Of a stretch of 64,000 nucleotides of DNA, positions 47,528 through 60,189 are shown in pieces. The stretch is taken from assembly GCA_037447655.1 (NCBI GenBank), contig JBBHKE010003445.1:9921-73920 (forward strand), in the 5' to 3' direction. The stretch's first letter is position 1. Every line of letters begins with the position of its first letter. The notes below the pieces were generated by a model. The model saw only the letters and a program-made list of their open reading frames with translations. It was not told where the DNA came from and did not search any database. The position numbers and the translations under genes are program-made. This stretch comes from Zygnema cylindricum (Eukaryota; Streptophyta; Zygnematophyceae; Zygnematales; Zygnemataceae).

Positions 47528-48169
47528 TTTTGAAATAAATAGTTTCACGTATTTCTAGGTTCAAAATAATTAGCGGAAACAGATAAAGAAAATGCAGGCA
47601 ACCTGCCTCCATCTCTTCTCTCTTGCCTCCATACTTGTTGTAATCATTGAAAGAGAGAGAGAGAGCGATGGAGCCATGGCTGCCTCAGCTCCATAAGAAG
47701 GACTAAAGAGTGACTTAAGTCACTCTCAACAAAAGGTTGAGTCCGACAGGACTCGAACCCCCGACCGGCAGAGTGCGGCGTAGCCGTTAGCTCTAACCAG
47801 ACTGTCATAGAAGTCCGTTAGGAGATATAGGGTTTGATAAGTATCTAAACTATTGTATAATATTGAAACCATTTGATTGAAATATGGACGAATGAACATA
47901 GAACTTGTTAAGGTTTAGTGCGAACGTCATTTCGCACGAAACAAATGAATCGGACATTTGTTTCAACGGTCGACATTTAATGTCGGACTTAATCTGACGG
48001 CGCACATTATCGCCAAGATCGCGGAATGGTTACTTTGGCTTTTATGGACGTGGCATGACCTGGCGCCGCGTGGAAGGATGACATTCGGTCGCGGGAATTC
48101 AAGAGAATATACGAACGAGTGGAAAAGTGACACGCGTCCACTCAGTAGCCTTGTCGTACACCGGCCGTA
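47528..48169 (+). repeat. Copia element 3, 3' LTR (truncated)
   Basis: Preceded by the polypurine run AGGGGAG (47521-47527). It follows the 5' LTR to about 48169 (GTACACCGGCCGTACC), then changes to an A run. The first base pair of the LTR has mutated from TG to TT. Includes tRNA-like 47739-47799 and palindrome GAGTGACTTAAGTCACTC at 47707-47724. Confidence 0.88.
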
Positions 48170-49734
48170 CCAAAAAAAAAAATTTGCTTTACATTTTTTT
48201 ACGTTCGATTCTAGTTGATTTTGATTGGTTATTCGTTTATGGGTTACCATTTTAGAAAATTTCGTATAGTACGGATGAATCATTCGAGATGCGACTTCAT
48301 GTTTTTTCAAAGTCGGATTTCTGAATTCCGAAAAGGGTTCCCGGAAAAGAAGATGACTTACCACAGTTGTCAAGTTTTGACGCACTTGACCGTACGTTTT
48401 TGTCTGTAGGCACGCTCCAAATCGTATATTTTGTCCGTCGCTACGCCCCAAAAAGGTTGACAGCCGAGCAGTCGGTCAGTTTAGCGCCTCTGTTTTTGTT
48501 TTTTTGCGAAATGAATGGTACGGGATCATTCATTTCCTCATCTCATTCATCATCCATTTCCGGTGTGAATGCAGCAAGTGCTCTGAAGGCACATCAAACA
48601 ATTTTTAAACGTTTTAACTAATGATAATCGTGGACGACCATCGTCGATTGCTTTTTTCACTACGGATGTGTTAAACTCGAATTGACGGGCGTACTTTTTT
48701 TAGTTTTTTACGTGATATGTTTTTTCATTTTGTTCTCATATCGTACATGCAAAATGAATCCTTAACTATGTTCCATATATTTTGTGAAGTTTTGCTAATT
48801 TCACATCGATATTTTGCTGATGTTTACTTCACGATTAGTGTTAAACAGTTAAAGCAGCATTCAATATAAACTTTACTCATTCGCGGTCTGTCACGTGTCT
48901 CGTTTATGAAGTACGATTACAGTTTTGGCTCAAGAAAATCCACACTCGAACTAACGTTGCTAACTCGCCGTAAGGTGACTTCCCGACCAGTTGTTATTTT
49001 TTTTTTTTTTTACTCCCCTTTGTACCCGGATGGTTTTTCTATCGCAAGTTTTGCAATAAAGTTTCACTTTCCAGTAAAATCTAAAACTAGTCGGCGGCGG
49101 TCTTTATGGGTGTTCTTCCTGCCGCCTTTCTCGCTCTGATTTCTGAACCCCGCCGCACTCCTCCGACCGACGCGGCATATTTTGGAGGATACGGTACACG
49201 AGGTTCCGTACTTCACGGAGTGGATCTCGACCTTCCGACTAGTTAGATCCTGACCGTTCATACTTCATGACTGCAAAAGCCCGATTTGATGTCATAGTTT
49301 TTGAACGGCAAATTTGTCCAGAAGCCGCCAGCCTCCAGTACAGAATTCTGCGAAACAATTCGTGAGTGCTCTGATTGGCTGCACGCCTCCATACATTTTG
49401 GAAAGCTGTACTTTTGCTTCAACGCTGTAAGATGTACGTCGGCTTGAAAGGAAAAAGTTACACCGTCTATCATTATTACGCGTCAATGGCACTATATTGG
49501 TGCCCCTAAATTTTTCCACTCGAACCAAAAATACTGTTAGCGACATAATTTTTATTGATCGATGCTAATTGATCTAACGGTTCAGAATCAGCCACGTTAT
49601 ATGACACTGAATTAGAGTTTGTAACAGTAATATAGACCCCAGGGTAATAAAGCCGTGACGCTAGTAACGATACACGGTGTAGTGAGAGGTATAAGGGGGG
49701 GGAGGGAAGGGCGAGGTAGCAAGCGAAATCGTCT
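48170..49734. other. Intergenic DNA upstream of the helicase gene
   Basis: Mostly unassigned. On the minus strand around 48690-48550 a frame reads KKYARQFEFNTSVVKKAIDD, which has the look of a helix-turn-helix start of a transposase-like protein, but it ends after about 45 codons. Near 49660 the word GTAACGATACACGGTGTAG is an end of the inverted-repeat family found in introns here. The promoter of the helicase gene should lie toward 49734. Confidence 0.35.
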
Positions 49735-49836
49735 AGTTGTTTTGAAGAAAGGAAAGGAACGAAGAGAGAGAAGAGAGAAGATAGAGAAGAGAGAAGAGAG
49801 AGAAGAGAGAGAGAGATAGAGAGAGAGATAGAGAGG

Positions 49837-49887
<51 letters not shown>

Positions 49888-49935
49888 GAGAGAGAGAGAG
49901 AGACAGAGAGAGAGAGAGAAGAGAGAGAGAAGAGT
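49735..49935 (+). repeat. GA-rich microsatellite in the helicase leader/promoter
   Basis: About 200 bases of GAGA and GATAGA units on the + strand, ending 70 bases before the start codon. GAGA runs in plant promoters and leaders are known targets of BASIC PENTACYSTEINE proteins, so a regulatory role is possible (inference). A complementary pyrimidine run lies at 50617-50782 in intron 1. Confidence 0.9.
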
Positions 49936-50005
49936 GATAAGTTAAAAGAAATTGGAGTTGGCAGCTGAAAAGATAGGATCTGTGAGACGAGGACAAGGGA
50001 GAGAC

Positions 50006-53000
50006 ATGGCTGGTCTGACCGTGGTCGCCAATGGCCACAAAAGTCCCGTGTCTGTAGGGAAAGGAGAGGGTCTTAAGAACAAGAAAGTGAAAGGGAAGGC
50101 CGAAAAGAGTACGGCGGTTGGAACTATCTCTGCAGAAAAAAGTGAGAAGAAGAAGAAGAGAAAAAAATCGGAAGCTGAAGCTGATGAGGATGAGGAGGAG
50201 GAAGAGGAGGGAAAGGCCAATGGTAAGGAAAGTACAAGTGTAGGTGATGTGAGTGAGGAGGAAACACTGACACCAAAAAAGAAGAGGAAGTTATCTAAGG
50301 AAAAGAAGTCGGCGGAAGATGGAGGTTTATCATTGTCGAATGGGAAAAAGAAATCGAATAAAAAGACACTTGTAGGGGAAAACGGTGAGGTAGAAGCCAA
50401 TAATGAAACTGCTGAGGAGAGTGCAGAGGAGGAGGAAGCAGCTGAAGTAGTGGAGGACCCTCTTGCGGTGACAAATTTCCGCATATCGGAGAATGTTCGA
50501 AATAAGTTGAAAGAGAAGGGCATTACTTCTTTGTTTCCTATTCAAGCTCAGACATTTAATATTGCTTTGGATGGTCATGATTTGGTTGGGCGTGCTCGAA
50601 CTGGACAGGTATATTTATCTCTCTCTCTCCCTCTCCTCTCCTCTCCTCTCTCGCCCCTCTCTGCCTCCCCCTTTCTGCCTCTCACCCTCGCTGTCCTTCT
50701 CTACCTTCCCCTCGCTCCCTCCCCCCCCCCTCTTTCTCTCTGCCTCTCCCTCTTTGTCCCTTCCCCTCCCTCTCCCTCTCGGAAGATGTTCTTGTTTCAT
50801 TAGTTCCTTGAAAACCTTAGTTCAACTTTTTAAAGACACTAAAAAACATCTATTACGTGCAAGTACGGGGTAACTACATATAGCTTTCCCAATTCTCTTT
50901 GCACATGTGAATTATGCTGTATACGCCCTGTCCTTCATCTGCCAGTTTGTTTTTTAATGGTGTTATTCATTTTCTTATTCTTAATAACAAACTCATCTCT
51001 ACCAAAAGATGTAATCTAGGATTCGAGCGAGAAGATTAATTTCTGCGATTTTGTTTTCCTCCTCTCCTTCACTTGTCACGGGTTTGCCATGCCAATATTG
51101 GTGTCAAGTTAGACACCCGAGCTAAAAAGAAGATCCAACTTTGTTTTATTCGTCCTTTCTGATTTTGATGGAAAGTCTTTGTATTTTGTATGTTCAAACT
51201 TTTTTTTTTTATTTTCCCTTCCTGGTTCGTTTTTGAAAAAATATTTGATTTTCTCTTGTTCAAGTTTTGTTCTTTTCGTCCTTCCTGACTTTTTAGAAAA
51301 ATGTTTGACGTTCTATTTGTCCAGACTTTGTTTTATTCGTTCTCTCTGATTTTTACTAATAATCTACTTGATTTTCTGTTTTGCAAGTGCAGGGCAAGAC
51401 GCTGGCGTTTGTTCTCCCTATATTGGAATCTCTGCAGAAAAACGGACCAAGTAAAAGGGCCTATGGCAGAGCGCCAAGTGTCATCGTACTTGTTCCTACA
51501 CGTGAGCTTGCCAAGCAGGTAAAATACTGTAACCAGAATATTATTATGGATGTGTTGAGTATGTTGCATGTTTACATTATGCACTTTTACATTTTATATG
51601 CTAGGCTATATGTGTTGAGGTTTATGAACCTTTACCTTTTTAAATGTGGCTGTACCTTTTAGTAGGATTGAAGTGTTATTGTCCTTGTTCCCACGCGTGA
51701 ACTTGCCAAGCAGATAAACTCCTTTTGAGAATTTTTTTTATGAAAGGGTTGAACAGGTTTTATCTTTTTGGATCATACAGCTTGACTTTTTTATAAACTT
51801 TTTTAGTGTTTTGGATCTGGAATGGTTTCTGTGTTGTCGACATTTAGTGATTGATGTGACATATACCGTTTTTGTCGTTGTTTCCAGGTTGGGCTTGACT
51901 TTGAGACTTTAGGAGGCTCGATAGGGCTTTCTACACTATGTGTCTATGGAGGAGCCCCTATTCAACCACAGGAGAGTGCTTTAAGAAGGGGAGTTGATGT
52001 TGTCGTTGGCACACCTGGTCGCATCAAGGTGACTTTTTTTACAACCCGTTGTGTTTTGTTTTGTTTTGTGTTTTATATTTGCCTTATTGCTTTTTTGTCC
52101 TGTCAGGCTTTGCTGACTTTTGTTCAATGTGTAGGGGAAATGACTGACACGGTGAAGGAGTTTATTACTTTATGGATACTATGTCTAATGTATCTGTCCT
52201 GAGCTGATAATGGTGTATACTGTCGGTTGTTAATTATTGTTAAAGTTATTTGTATATTAGAATTAGTTGTTAATATCTTGTTTCACCACTTAAAATCAAT
52301 TTTCTTCGTTAAAACGTGATTCAGATTCTGAATCTGCAAGTTTGTACAGTGAAAATTGAGTTTAAAGGCCAGGAAAAATATTAATGGTATTAATGAGGCA
52401 CAGTGTAGTTGACCAATTGCCATGGTTTTAAAAGTGTTCTACAGTTGTGCAAGGTTTTTATTTTTTGCGTACTTTACATTTGGGTCTCAGGATCATTTGG
52501 AGCGAGGAAGTTTGAACCTGAAGACTCTTCTATTCAGAGTGCTTGATGAGGCAGATGAGATGCTCAATATGGGTTTTGTGGATGATGTCGAAACTATTCT
52601 AGGTAAACTGCATTTGAAAACGCATGTTAAATAATTCCATGTGAACAAGTAAAATTGTTGCTGTATCATCTCATCGAAATTTGAATATTCAATTTGAATT
52701 TCCAAATTTGAATTTGGAATTTGGATTTTCAAGGTTTTTATGATGTTGGTGCGGTATAGTTTAGACACGTGTTTGATTTGTGCGTGGCTTAGTATCGAGG
52801 CTCCAGGAAGTGGTAAAATTGATTGTCCAGGTCGCATGTTTATTTATTCTTAGGTAATACCTGTTAGTAAGAGAACAATAAGTCATTAAACTGAATGCTG
52901 TTTTTCCTGTACATTCTAGTGCACACGAATTAAACCAGAAACACCTTTACAGAATGTATCTAAGCATGAAGATATGTCAATTGTTGCTGTGTTTGCAGTC

Positions 53001-56000
53001 AATAGGCGCATAGGTGGTTACCAGTCTCGATCCGAATGACTGGAGAAGTCCAATCAGTAAAAAGAGCATTGAATAATAATTATCTGATTAATATCACAAG
53101 TTTCAGACTTAGGTTATTGCACTTCCAAATACTAAAACTCGGTACCCCCGGTTATAATCACAAAATTGGGACTCCTTGCATAATGATGCTTGCGAAACTA
53201 TTCGTAGAGTGAATGTTTACTGAATGCGACAAAAGAAGATTTGACAAACTGACTTGTTTGGGGTCGACTTGAACAGGTGCTGTCAATGACGCTTCTAAAG
53301 TTCAAACACTTTTGTTCAGTGCCACTATGCCCACATGGGTTAAACAGGTAACTTTTTTACTATCTGTTTGGTTTCTTTGTATCTGTTTTTTTTTCTGTTC
53401 AAGCCATGTACATGGTTGTGGTCAATTAGTATGTTTTAGTCAACTGTAATCAGACAAAAAAATCATCGTACAAAATTGCAAAATTGTACAATTTCTTTGA
53501 TTATCGACCAGTAAAGCCAGTAACATTGCTCGTAGAACTACCTTATTATTCCCCTTTGAAATGTATAGTCATTTTTTTGTTCGATTCTCGTTTTAAGCAA
53601 ACTGGATCTTTCTATTTATGTTGTTTGATATTAAATGATGATAAGTATGTATTGTTACCTTATCTGTCGTCAGAAGGGGTCATTGAATCATTTGCCAATT
53701 TTCTGGCCAACTTTTTATGCCTTTTTAATGGGTCACGAGAGGTCAGAGGAAGAGGTTTCTCACAGCAAATTTTCGGCAGATTTGCTTCTCTTGTACGTGT
53801 TCTGACTGTTACAGGTCTTTCGTAATTGTTATGTTTATAATGAAGGTCATTTTTTTGTATTTGGTGCAGATAGCAGACCGCTTCTTGAAGACAACGAAAA
53901 AGACTGTTGACTTGGTAGGTGAAGAAAAGATGAAAGCGAGTAACAGTGTTCGACATTTATTGCTTCCATGCCACTGGACACAAAGGACGCAATTGGTTCC
54001 CGATTTGATTCGTTGTTATGGCAGGTAAGAAGGATTTAATATGTGCATTTGGTGATCTGGGGATAGAGGGAGCGTACCAGTTCTGATCAGGATATGTTTC
54101 TTTAATTGCTTTCAAGCATATCATTTTTATTGTAGCCATAGGTTTCTCTGCTGGCTGCTATAGATGCTGGCTATCTGTGCAAAGACTCTTATGCTTTTTA
54201 AAGTAGTGGTTTGAGATTTAAAGTTTACTGTATCCTTCTATTCCGGCTATGCCAGTAAGGTTATCAAATTCCTCCAAAAATGTGCTTACCACCTCGCTGG
54301 TTTCTCCCCCCTAGAAAACTTGTGGAGATATCTTTCACTGGGGAGCTATATTAGATTTGCTAAAACGAGGAAGGCTAAAATGAGCTGGGGGGGAGCATTC
54401 GTGAAGGATAGAGGAAGTATTCATGTCAAAGTGAAGTGTGTCATAAAAGAACATTAGGAGTTACAGAAGAGTAACGGAGGACCTGCCATCCTTATAGAAA
54501 ACATGGAGTGTCTACAAGTGAAGGATAAACCTGGCACCGCTAGTAAGAATCAGTGAGAGCTGAAAATAAAGCTGTAACTCTTCACGTCATTTTGTAATTT
54601 TGCAGCAATGGCCGGGTCATTGTGTTTGCCGAAACAAAGAATGATGCCTCTGAGGTTGCTCAGAGCTTGCATCATCTCTCTGCGCGAGCCTTGCATGGAG
54701 ATATAGCACAGTCACAGCGTGAGGTAGGGCCATGTCCTCCATATTTTTAGTCCATTTCTGTTTTTTGTTTTGTTTACTTTTTCTTTGTGGAATGTTTTGT
54801 TTTGGAACTTTTCGTTTTTGTGAATTATTGGTCTAGAACACTGCTGTTACTGGATAATTTTTTTCCCATGCTCCATATTTTGTTTCATGCATTTTTTTTT
54901 TTTACGCCAGACGTTTTTGTCACATGCGCCTTTGTATTTTGTTTAACCTGCGTGTATTTTATTCTTTTAACATTGCTCTTAATGTTACAAGTAAGCTGCT
55001 CAGTGTCTTATGTTTGTTGTGGTGTTTTATGCAGGCAACTTTAGCCGGTTTTCGTAGTGGGAAGTTCCTTGTCCTTGTTGCAACGGATGTTGCAGCTCGT
55101 GGTCTTGACATTACAGATGTCCAGCTTGTCATCCAGGTACTACTTCAACTTTGTGTATGATTTTACACTTACTCATATGTGATCACTAGCCCTACTGGTC
55201 AGGAATTGCAGTAACCTTACAGAAAATTTAGTCGAATTAAATTAAAACCTACATTTTTCTGTATGATTTCTTATATTATTTTGCCGGTATTTTGCCCATA
55301 GGCTGTTTCCCTACTTGTAAGATGCGTCTTTTTAAACCTGTCCCGCACATTGCCCACTGCCCCTAGCAAACCACAGTTCCTATCATCCCGTACCAGCTGT
55401 GCTGCATGTAAGTTTAGAGAGCAGATTTCTGAATGAGAGGTGCGAGAGAAAACCCAGAGTTAAATGGTGACACAAACATTTAAAGTTGATTCATGAGTTG
55501 TTTGTAATGCTATCTGTTATCTGTTGTCGACCATTTTTTCCCCCTGTTAACTTTGAAACAAAGAAAGGGATGCATAAGTGGTGGTAGACAGCCGTGTGTC
55601 TTGTTTCCTAGGTATTTTACGTTTTCACAGTTTGCTCGCAAAGTATGACGTTAAAGTCACTACAGCCCATAGCAAGAGTTTAGACAGGTGTGATCCGTAC
55701 CGCCTTGGGTTTGGATGTGTTGATTCGTGAGAGATTTCTAGTGCAGCATGTTATTGAAACTTCATTACACTGGCATTTTGAAGTCAAGGACACAGCTTGG
55801 ACGCTCTTTCTTATTTTACTGATATTGCTGTTGTGTTGATGGGGTTTTTGGTTCAGATAGAACCTCCCAAAACGGAGGAGACTTATATTCACCGCTCGGG
55901 CCGAACAGGCAGAGCAGGTCTGTGTCTATCTCATTCATCTGTAACCTGTTGCTTGTTATTGAATTGTTAGCATTATCTCTTTTTAAAATTATTCGCACTA

Positions 56001-59000
56001 AATTACGTATCAAATGTGCGTCATTATGAGCACACAACTACATAGTGTTATTAGCATTAATTATGACTTCAAGTCAAAAAAATCACTCGTCAATTTGAGT
56101 GGTTAACTCTAATAGTGATGGGGCAGTGCTCACTGTGAATTGCTATATATGTTAGGAAATTATTAGTATGATGTGTCTTTGTGTAAATAATTCTATTACC
56201 GGTCCAAATGTTGTGGACGATTGTAATCGCAAAAAGGATATAGCGCAAAGAAAATAACAATTAGTATAAGAATTAATTAGGCTGTTGTGTCCAAAAGGGT
56301 AAAAACAATTGGGACGGATGTAGTGTTATTAGTGCAAAAGGCAATTCCCAGTGAAGTCATGCAAGCATTTGAAGAAGGTTTATGGAGCAAATGACGGTTA
56401 CATCCTGACTGTCAGGGCATGGCTTTGAACTGTGTCTACTGGTAGTCCTGAATTGTTATATTTTTTTAATTTTGCTAATTTCCAAGTCCTTCAAAAACTT
56501 AGCCGGTCTTTTCGACACTTTAGGTTCAAATGGAAGCATCCAATATGAAGGTTCTTAAACCATAATAGAATTTTGTACAGAAGATATTTGAATGTAAAAT
56601 CTTATGAAGGTATACACAGATGGTCTTTTGGATCGGTGTATGTAGACAACATGATAGTCAATGCATGAAACATCCAATATCTTGCATCAAGAAAAACTAG
56701 TCCAGAATCAAAGTTTGGATTCCTGCAACTAATTATGTATGGGTGAATATTTGGAAAACACAACAGTTTGTAGTGAATTTGTGGAAAGTTTTGAGCTGGG
56801 TTGAGTGGTCAGCTGGTTCTTAGTAACACAAATATGTTTTGTGTATTTGGCGATGCGATACATGGGCTGCCTGTAATAATTTGTTGTGACTTTCCTTTTG
56901 ATACTGATGAAGTTTTATGAAGTCCTTGTGGCACAGGTAATACTGGTATTTCTGTCATGTTGGTTGGGGCCAAAAAAGAGTACATGGTGAACATTATTGA
57001 AAAGAAAGCTGGTGTCAAATTTGAACGAATTGCTGCCCCTCAACCTAGAGATATTGCCCTGGCATCAGCTACTCTTGCAGTAGACGGTGTCCGAGGAGTA
57101 GATGACAGGTAATTGACTTGCCTCTTGTCTTTTTGTTTTGGTTTTAGTTTTTTTTTTGGTTTTAGTTTTGGGTGTTCAGTTACATGCTGTCGTTAATCAT
57201 TGATGGTGACATAATCAGAGTTGTTGTCTATCTACAATTTAGCGTATAATGATGACATGACGCTTCTGTTTTTGACGTGACTTTTCAGATTTACGTTTCT
57301 TCCTACAGTTTAGCACACTTGCTCCTAGGAAAAAAAAATATGGTCGGTGTTTGACAAATTGGAAGTTTTTCTCGGTTTTATGCAGTGTGATACCTCTCTT
57401 CCGTGAAGCAGCTCAGAAGTTGATGGACTCTTGTGCATCTCCAGTGGATGCTGTTGCGAAGGCCCTGGCAAAATTATCGGTGAACTCTTTTTCCATGCTT
57501 TGAGTTTGCTTTTATTTGGAATTTTTTGTAGTTAGCTGATCTTTTGTTATTCTATGGCTCAGTTATTGCAGTTTCCTTCCATAGGTTATTCTATTGTATC
57601 CATCTATTGTGTTCATAACTACTAGATAAGGGAATAATTATCGTGAAACCTTGATTAGAATTAACTGCACTAAAGTTTGTCGTTGCATGTGGCTCATTAT
57701 AGGTCACTGCATCAAACAGCGTTTATAATACTAATTTCTGAGTTTGGGTCAAAATACACTCACTGGAATTAGAATGATCTTCTAGCGATGGGCAGTGTAT
57801 TGAGCTATTGTATTGTTCTGGTTTTTTGTTGAGAGGGCTCCTGAGAGTGGTTAGTTTTTTTTCATTTAATGATATGTTGTATGCTGATATAAATTCTGTT
57901 TTGTTTTCGAACATACAGGGTCACACAGAGATGAAGACACGTTCCCTCCTTACGGCACATGATGATGTGGTTACATTACATTTCAAGGCGGATACAAGTG
58001 TCCGAACGCCATCGTAAGGATACATTTTTTTGTAGCTTTTGGCTGATGATTTGTACATTTTGGTCAACTTAGTCTCTCTTTATCATTGTTTTGCATAATT
58101 TGATTTGTAATGGAAGCCTTCTGTTATGATCCACGACATAGAATGCAGTGCTGATTTACTCTGCATCGATGTTTGTTTCTTTGCTAGAAAGTTGGTATGG
58201 ATGTATCCGTCAAGTATTTTTGATTTGTATTTGTATCTGTCTTTTATATTCACAGCCTGGTTCTTGCCACTTTTGTCCAGGTATGTGTTTTCGTATCTCC
58301 GGAGATTGCTCCCGGAAGAATCCCTCACAGAAGTTCGACGTATGTCGCTCACCACTGATAATAACGGGGCTGTTTTCGATGTGCCTTCAAACCTTGTCAA
58401 CGAGTTTGTAGATGGTAAGAGCCTTTTCCCTAATTTTCTTGTGTCGTTTGTGTGCCGTTGAGAGGTCCTTGTAGTGACCTTTTCTCCAAATACCCTGAAT
58501 TATATCGAGCAGTAGAGGCAAGGTGATGATATGTTAAGGTACCATGCTGAAGCCGATACCGGCTCTCTGATGGTAAAAAAAATAGATATCTGATTGCCAT
58601 CACACCCCATAAAAATGTGTTATTAAATTTGTGGTATTGATTGAGAATTTGAACCATGTGGAGATAGTGTTCAGAAAGCATAAGGAGAGATTAGAATCTC
58701 TGCATATCCATTTCTAGTTTTCAATAGGTATCCTGTTTGCAGACAATCTGCTGTAGTAAACTTCGGACTCTATATTCATTGCAAGTTCTGGCTTTACGGC
58801 AACATTTTTTCTACCTCATCTGCTCTTCAGTTGGCTACATAGATTATAGGTGGCTAAAACCACACTGTTTCCTAGAATTCGGGGATTTTAGGATTTTTTT
58901 TTTGGTTATTTGCTCTGCCCTTTTGTTGGTAAATAGAATGTAGACAGGCCAATGACGACTAAAAAGCACGTATTATCCGATGGCAAACTGCCATATGCGG

Positions 59001-60072
59001 ATACCATTTTTGTCACTACCACTGAGGCCTGGCACATGAGAAAAGTTAAAGACATCAGCTGAAAGTTTTGGCTCTATTGGGAGAGTGATTCTATTACTGG
59101 TTCGTAGCTCAAGAATCGTCAAGCATGTGATTGATTAAAGGGCACCTTGAATTGTTATTAGGGTTAAGAAGTAACTAGGTGGGGCTGTTTGGTGTTAGAA
59201 ATTTTACTTCTTGTCCAAATGACCTAAGAGGATTGTGTACTGCAATAAGAACTAGCGTTAAGAAATAAACAGTCAGTATCATTAATGTTTTTTTTCTGTT
59301 TTTAGGCCTAAATATATTGGGGCTGGATTGGTTTTTATCAACGCCAATAATGGTCCATGGTGTAATGCTTGTGTACAGTTGCTTGTGTACTTTCAATATT
59401 TGGCAGTCCCTCACTTGTGAGTTATGCTTATTGGATCTGGCACTTACACGTAGTGCATTTGAGTTGTTTTATATTCCTTATGGTGTACTTTATGAAACCA
59501 ATGGCTGATGTGGGGTATGGTGTTTTGGATTTATGTGCAGCATTTAAAAATGACCATGATGAGGGGCATCGTACAAAGGTGACCCTTGAGGTCGCCGTTT
59601 CACTACCAGAGTTACAAGTACGACCTGAGACTTCACGGAGGTAAGGATGACGGTTCATTGTCTGGAAATAAAGTTGTGACTATAGTTTAAATGTGAGAAA
59701 ACTATTGGAATCTTTATATTTGGTAACTTCCTAATGTACATATATTATACCCCATTAGTATGGGATAGTGTATGGTTACTTTGTGTGTTTGAGAAGTTTG
59801 TGGTCATTGTCGTTATATATGTATGCTTTGTGAACTCCTGATAGATAAAAATCCTTAACATATTTCTGAAGGTTGTCTTTTATTGTTGCAGTCCTGGGTT
59901 TGGTGGTCGAGGACGTGGAGGTGGTGGTGGTGGCAGTTATGGAAGTGGAGGAGGTGGATACGGAGGTGGAGGTGGTGGATATGGAGGGAGAGGAGGATCC
60001 GGTGGAGGAAGGGGTGGTGGAGGCAGGTTTGGTTCCAGTGGAGGCTTTCGAGGTCGAGGGAGAGGGAGGTAG
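50006..60072 (+). CDS. RH7: DEAD-box ATP-dependent RNA helicase, RH7/DDX21 (Gu) type, 15 exons, 754 aa
   Basis: Exons 50006-50608, 51393-51518, 51888-52028, 52491-52602, 53277-53347, 53870-54024, 54606-54723, 55035-55136, 55857-55917, 56937-57108, 57386-57479, 57919-58013, 58281-58414, 59541-59640, 59892-60072; all junctions GT-AG and in phase. The nucleolar RH7/PRH75 family unwinds structured RNA in ribosome biogenesis and RNA quality control. The N-terminal 150 residues are Lys/Glu-rich with likely nuclear signals (KKKRKK, PKKKRKL). Q motif region about 155-185, motif I ARTGQGKT across the exon 1/2 junction (about 197-204), Ia PTRELAKQ, Ib TPGR, DEAD at 309-312, [27 protein letters not shown] at 488-497. 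The GUCT domain follows (about 590-690) and an Arg/Gly-rich tail ([12 protein letters not shown]…RGRGRGR) typical of RNA-binding ends. An ATG at 50006 is the first in frame. Introns 3, 9 and 13 carry repeat insertions. Confidence 0.95.
50617..50782 (+). repeat. CT-rich microsatellite at the start of helicase intron 1
   Basis: Pyrimidine tract (CTCTCTCC, CCTCTCCT units, a run of C near 50720) starting 9 bases after the exon 1 donor. It could pair with the GA-rich leader tract. Confidence 0.9.
51672..51713 (+). pseudogene. Fossil duplicate of the end of helicase exon 2
   Basis: 42 bases in intron 2 encode the same 14 residues as the end of exon 2 ([14 protein letters not shown], motif Ia). The six base differences from the true exon (51477-51518) are all third-position and synonymous. 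The base after the exon end has changed the donor from GT to AT, an in-frame TGA lies just upstream, and no acceptor is placed well, so it is not used now. Confidence 0.85.
52230..52420. mobile_element. Inverted-repeat element in helicase intron 3
   Basis: TTGTTAATATCTTG…CACCACTTAAAATCAATTTT parallels GTGTTAAC…GCCACTTAAAACATATTTTC of the copy at 14706, and the right side AATGAGGCACAGTGTAGTTG resembles the family end. Diverged. Confidence 0.5.
56040..56350. mobile_element. Inverted-repeat element fragments in helicase intron 9
   Basis: TAGTGTTATTAGCATTAATT on the left, AACTCTAATAGTGATGGGGC in the middle and TGTAGTGTTATTAGTGC near the right are recognisable ends of the intron-dwelling family, perhaps two nested copies. 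Confidence 0.45.
59150..59320. mobile_element. Inverted-repeat element fragment in helicase intron 13
   Basis: GAATTGTTATTAGGGTTAAG and GAACTAGCGTTAAGAAATAA plus CAGTATCATTAATG repeat the family vocabulary. Borders are unclear. Confidence 0.4.
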
Positions 60073-60189
60073 TCTGATTGGCAGGACTTTTTAATTGTGA
60101 AAAGGTACTGAACATATGGTTTTGAGCTCGTTATTGTTTCGGGCCTCGAATAGCTCTTATGGCTCTGATACAGTTCCCCAACGAACAAA

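Larger units (their letters stand above)
43007..48169 (+). mobile_element. Ty1/copia retrotransposon 3, 3'-truncated
   Basis: 5' LTR 43007-44013, internal region to 47527, and a partial 3' LTR 47528-48169 that stops at the equivalent of position 43646; the last 370 bases are lost and replaced by an A-rich run. The proteins are close to those of element 2 (for example YVGEGACCW, STMEAEYMASCSAV). It is heavily decayed by stops, frameshifts and one large internal deletion. Confidence 0.9.

Noticed and set aside
48550-48690. Short transposase-like minus-strand frame (KKYARQFEFN…)
   Set aside because: About 45 codons with a generic helix-turn-helix look and no further support; mentioned only in the intergenic entry.
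49952-50005. Earlier start of the helicase at a TTG
   Set aside because: The frame is open but the first ATG is at 50006 and the upstream residues are not conserved.
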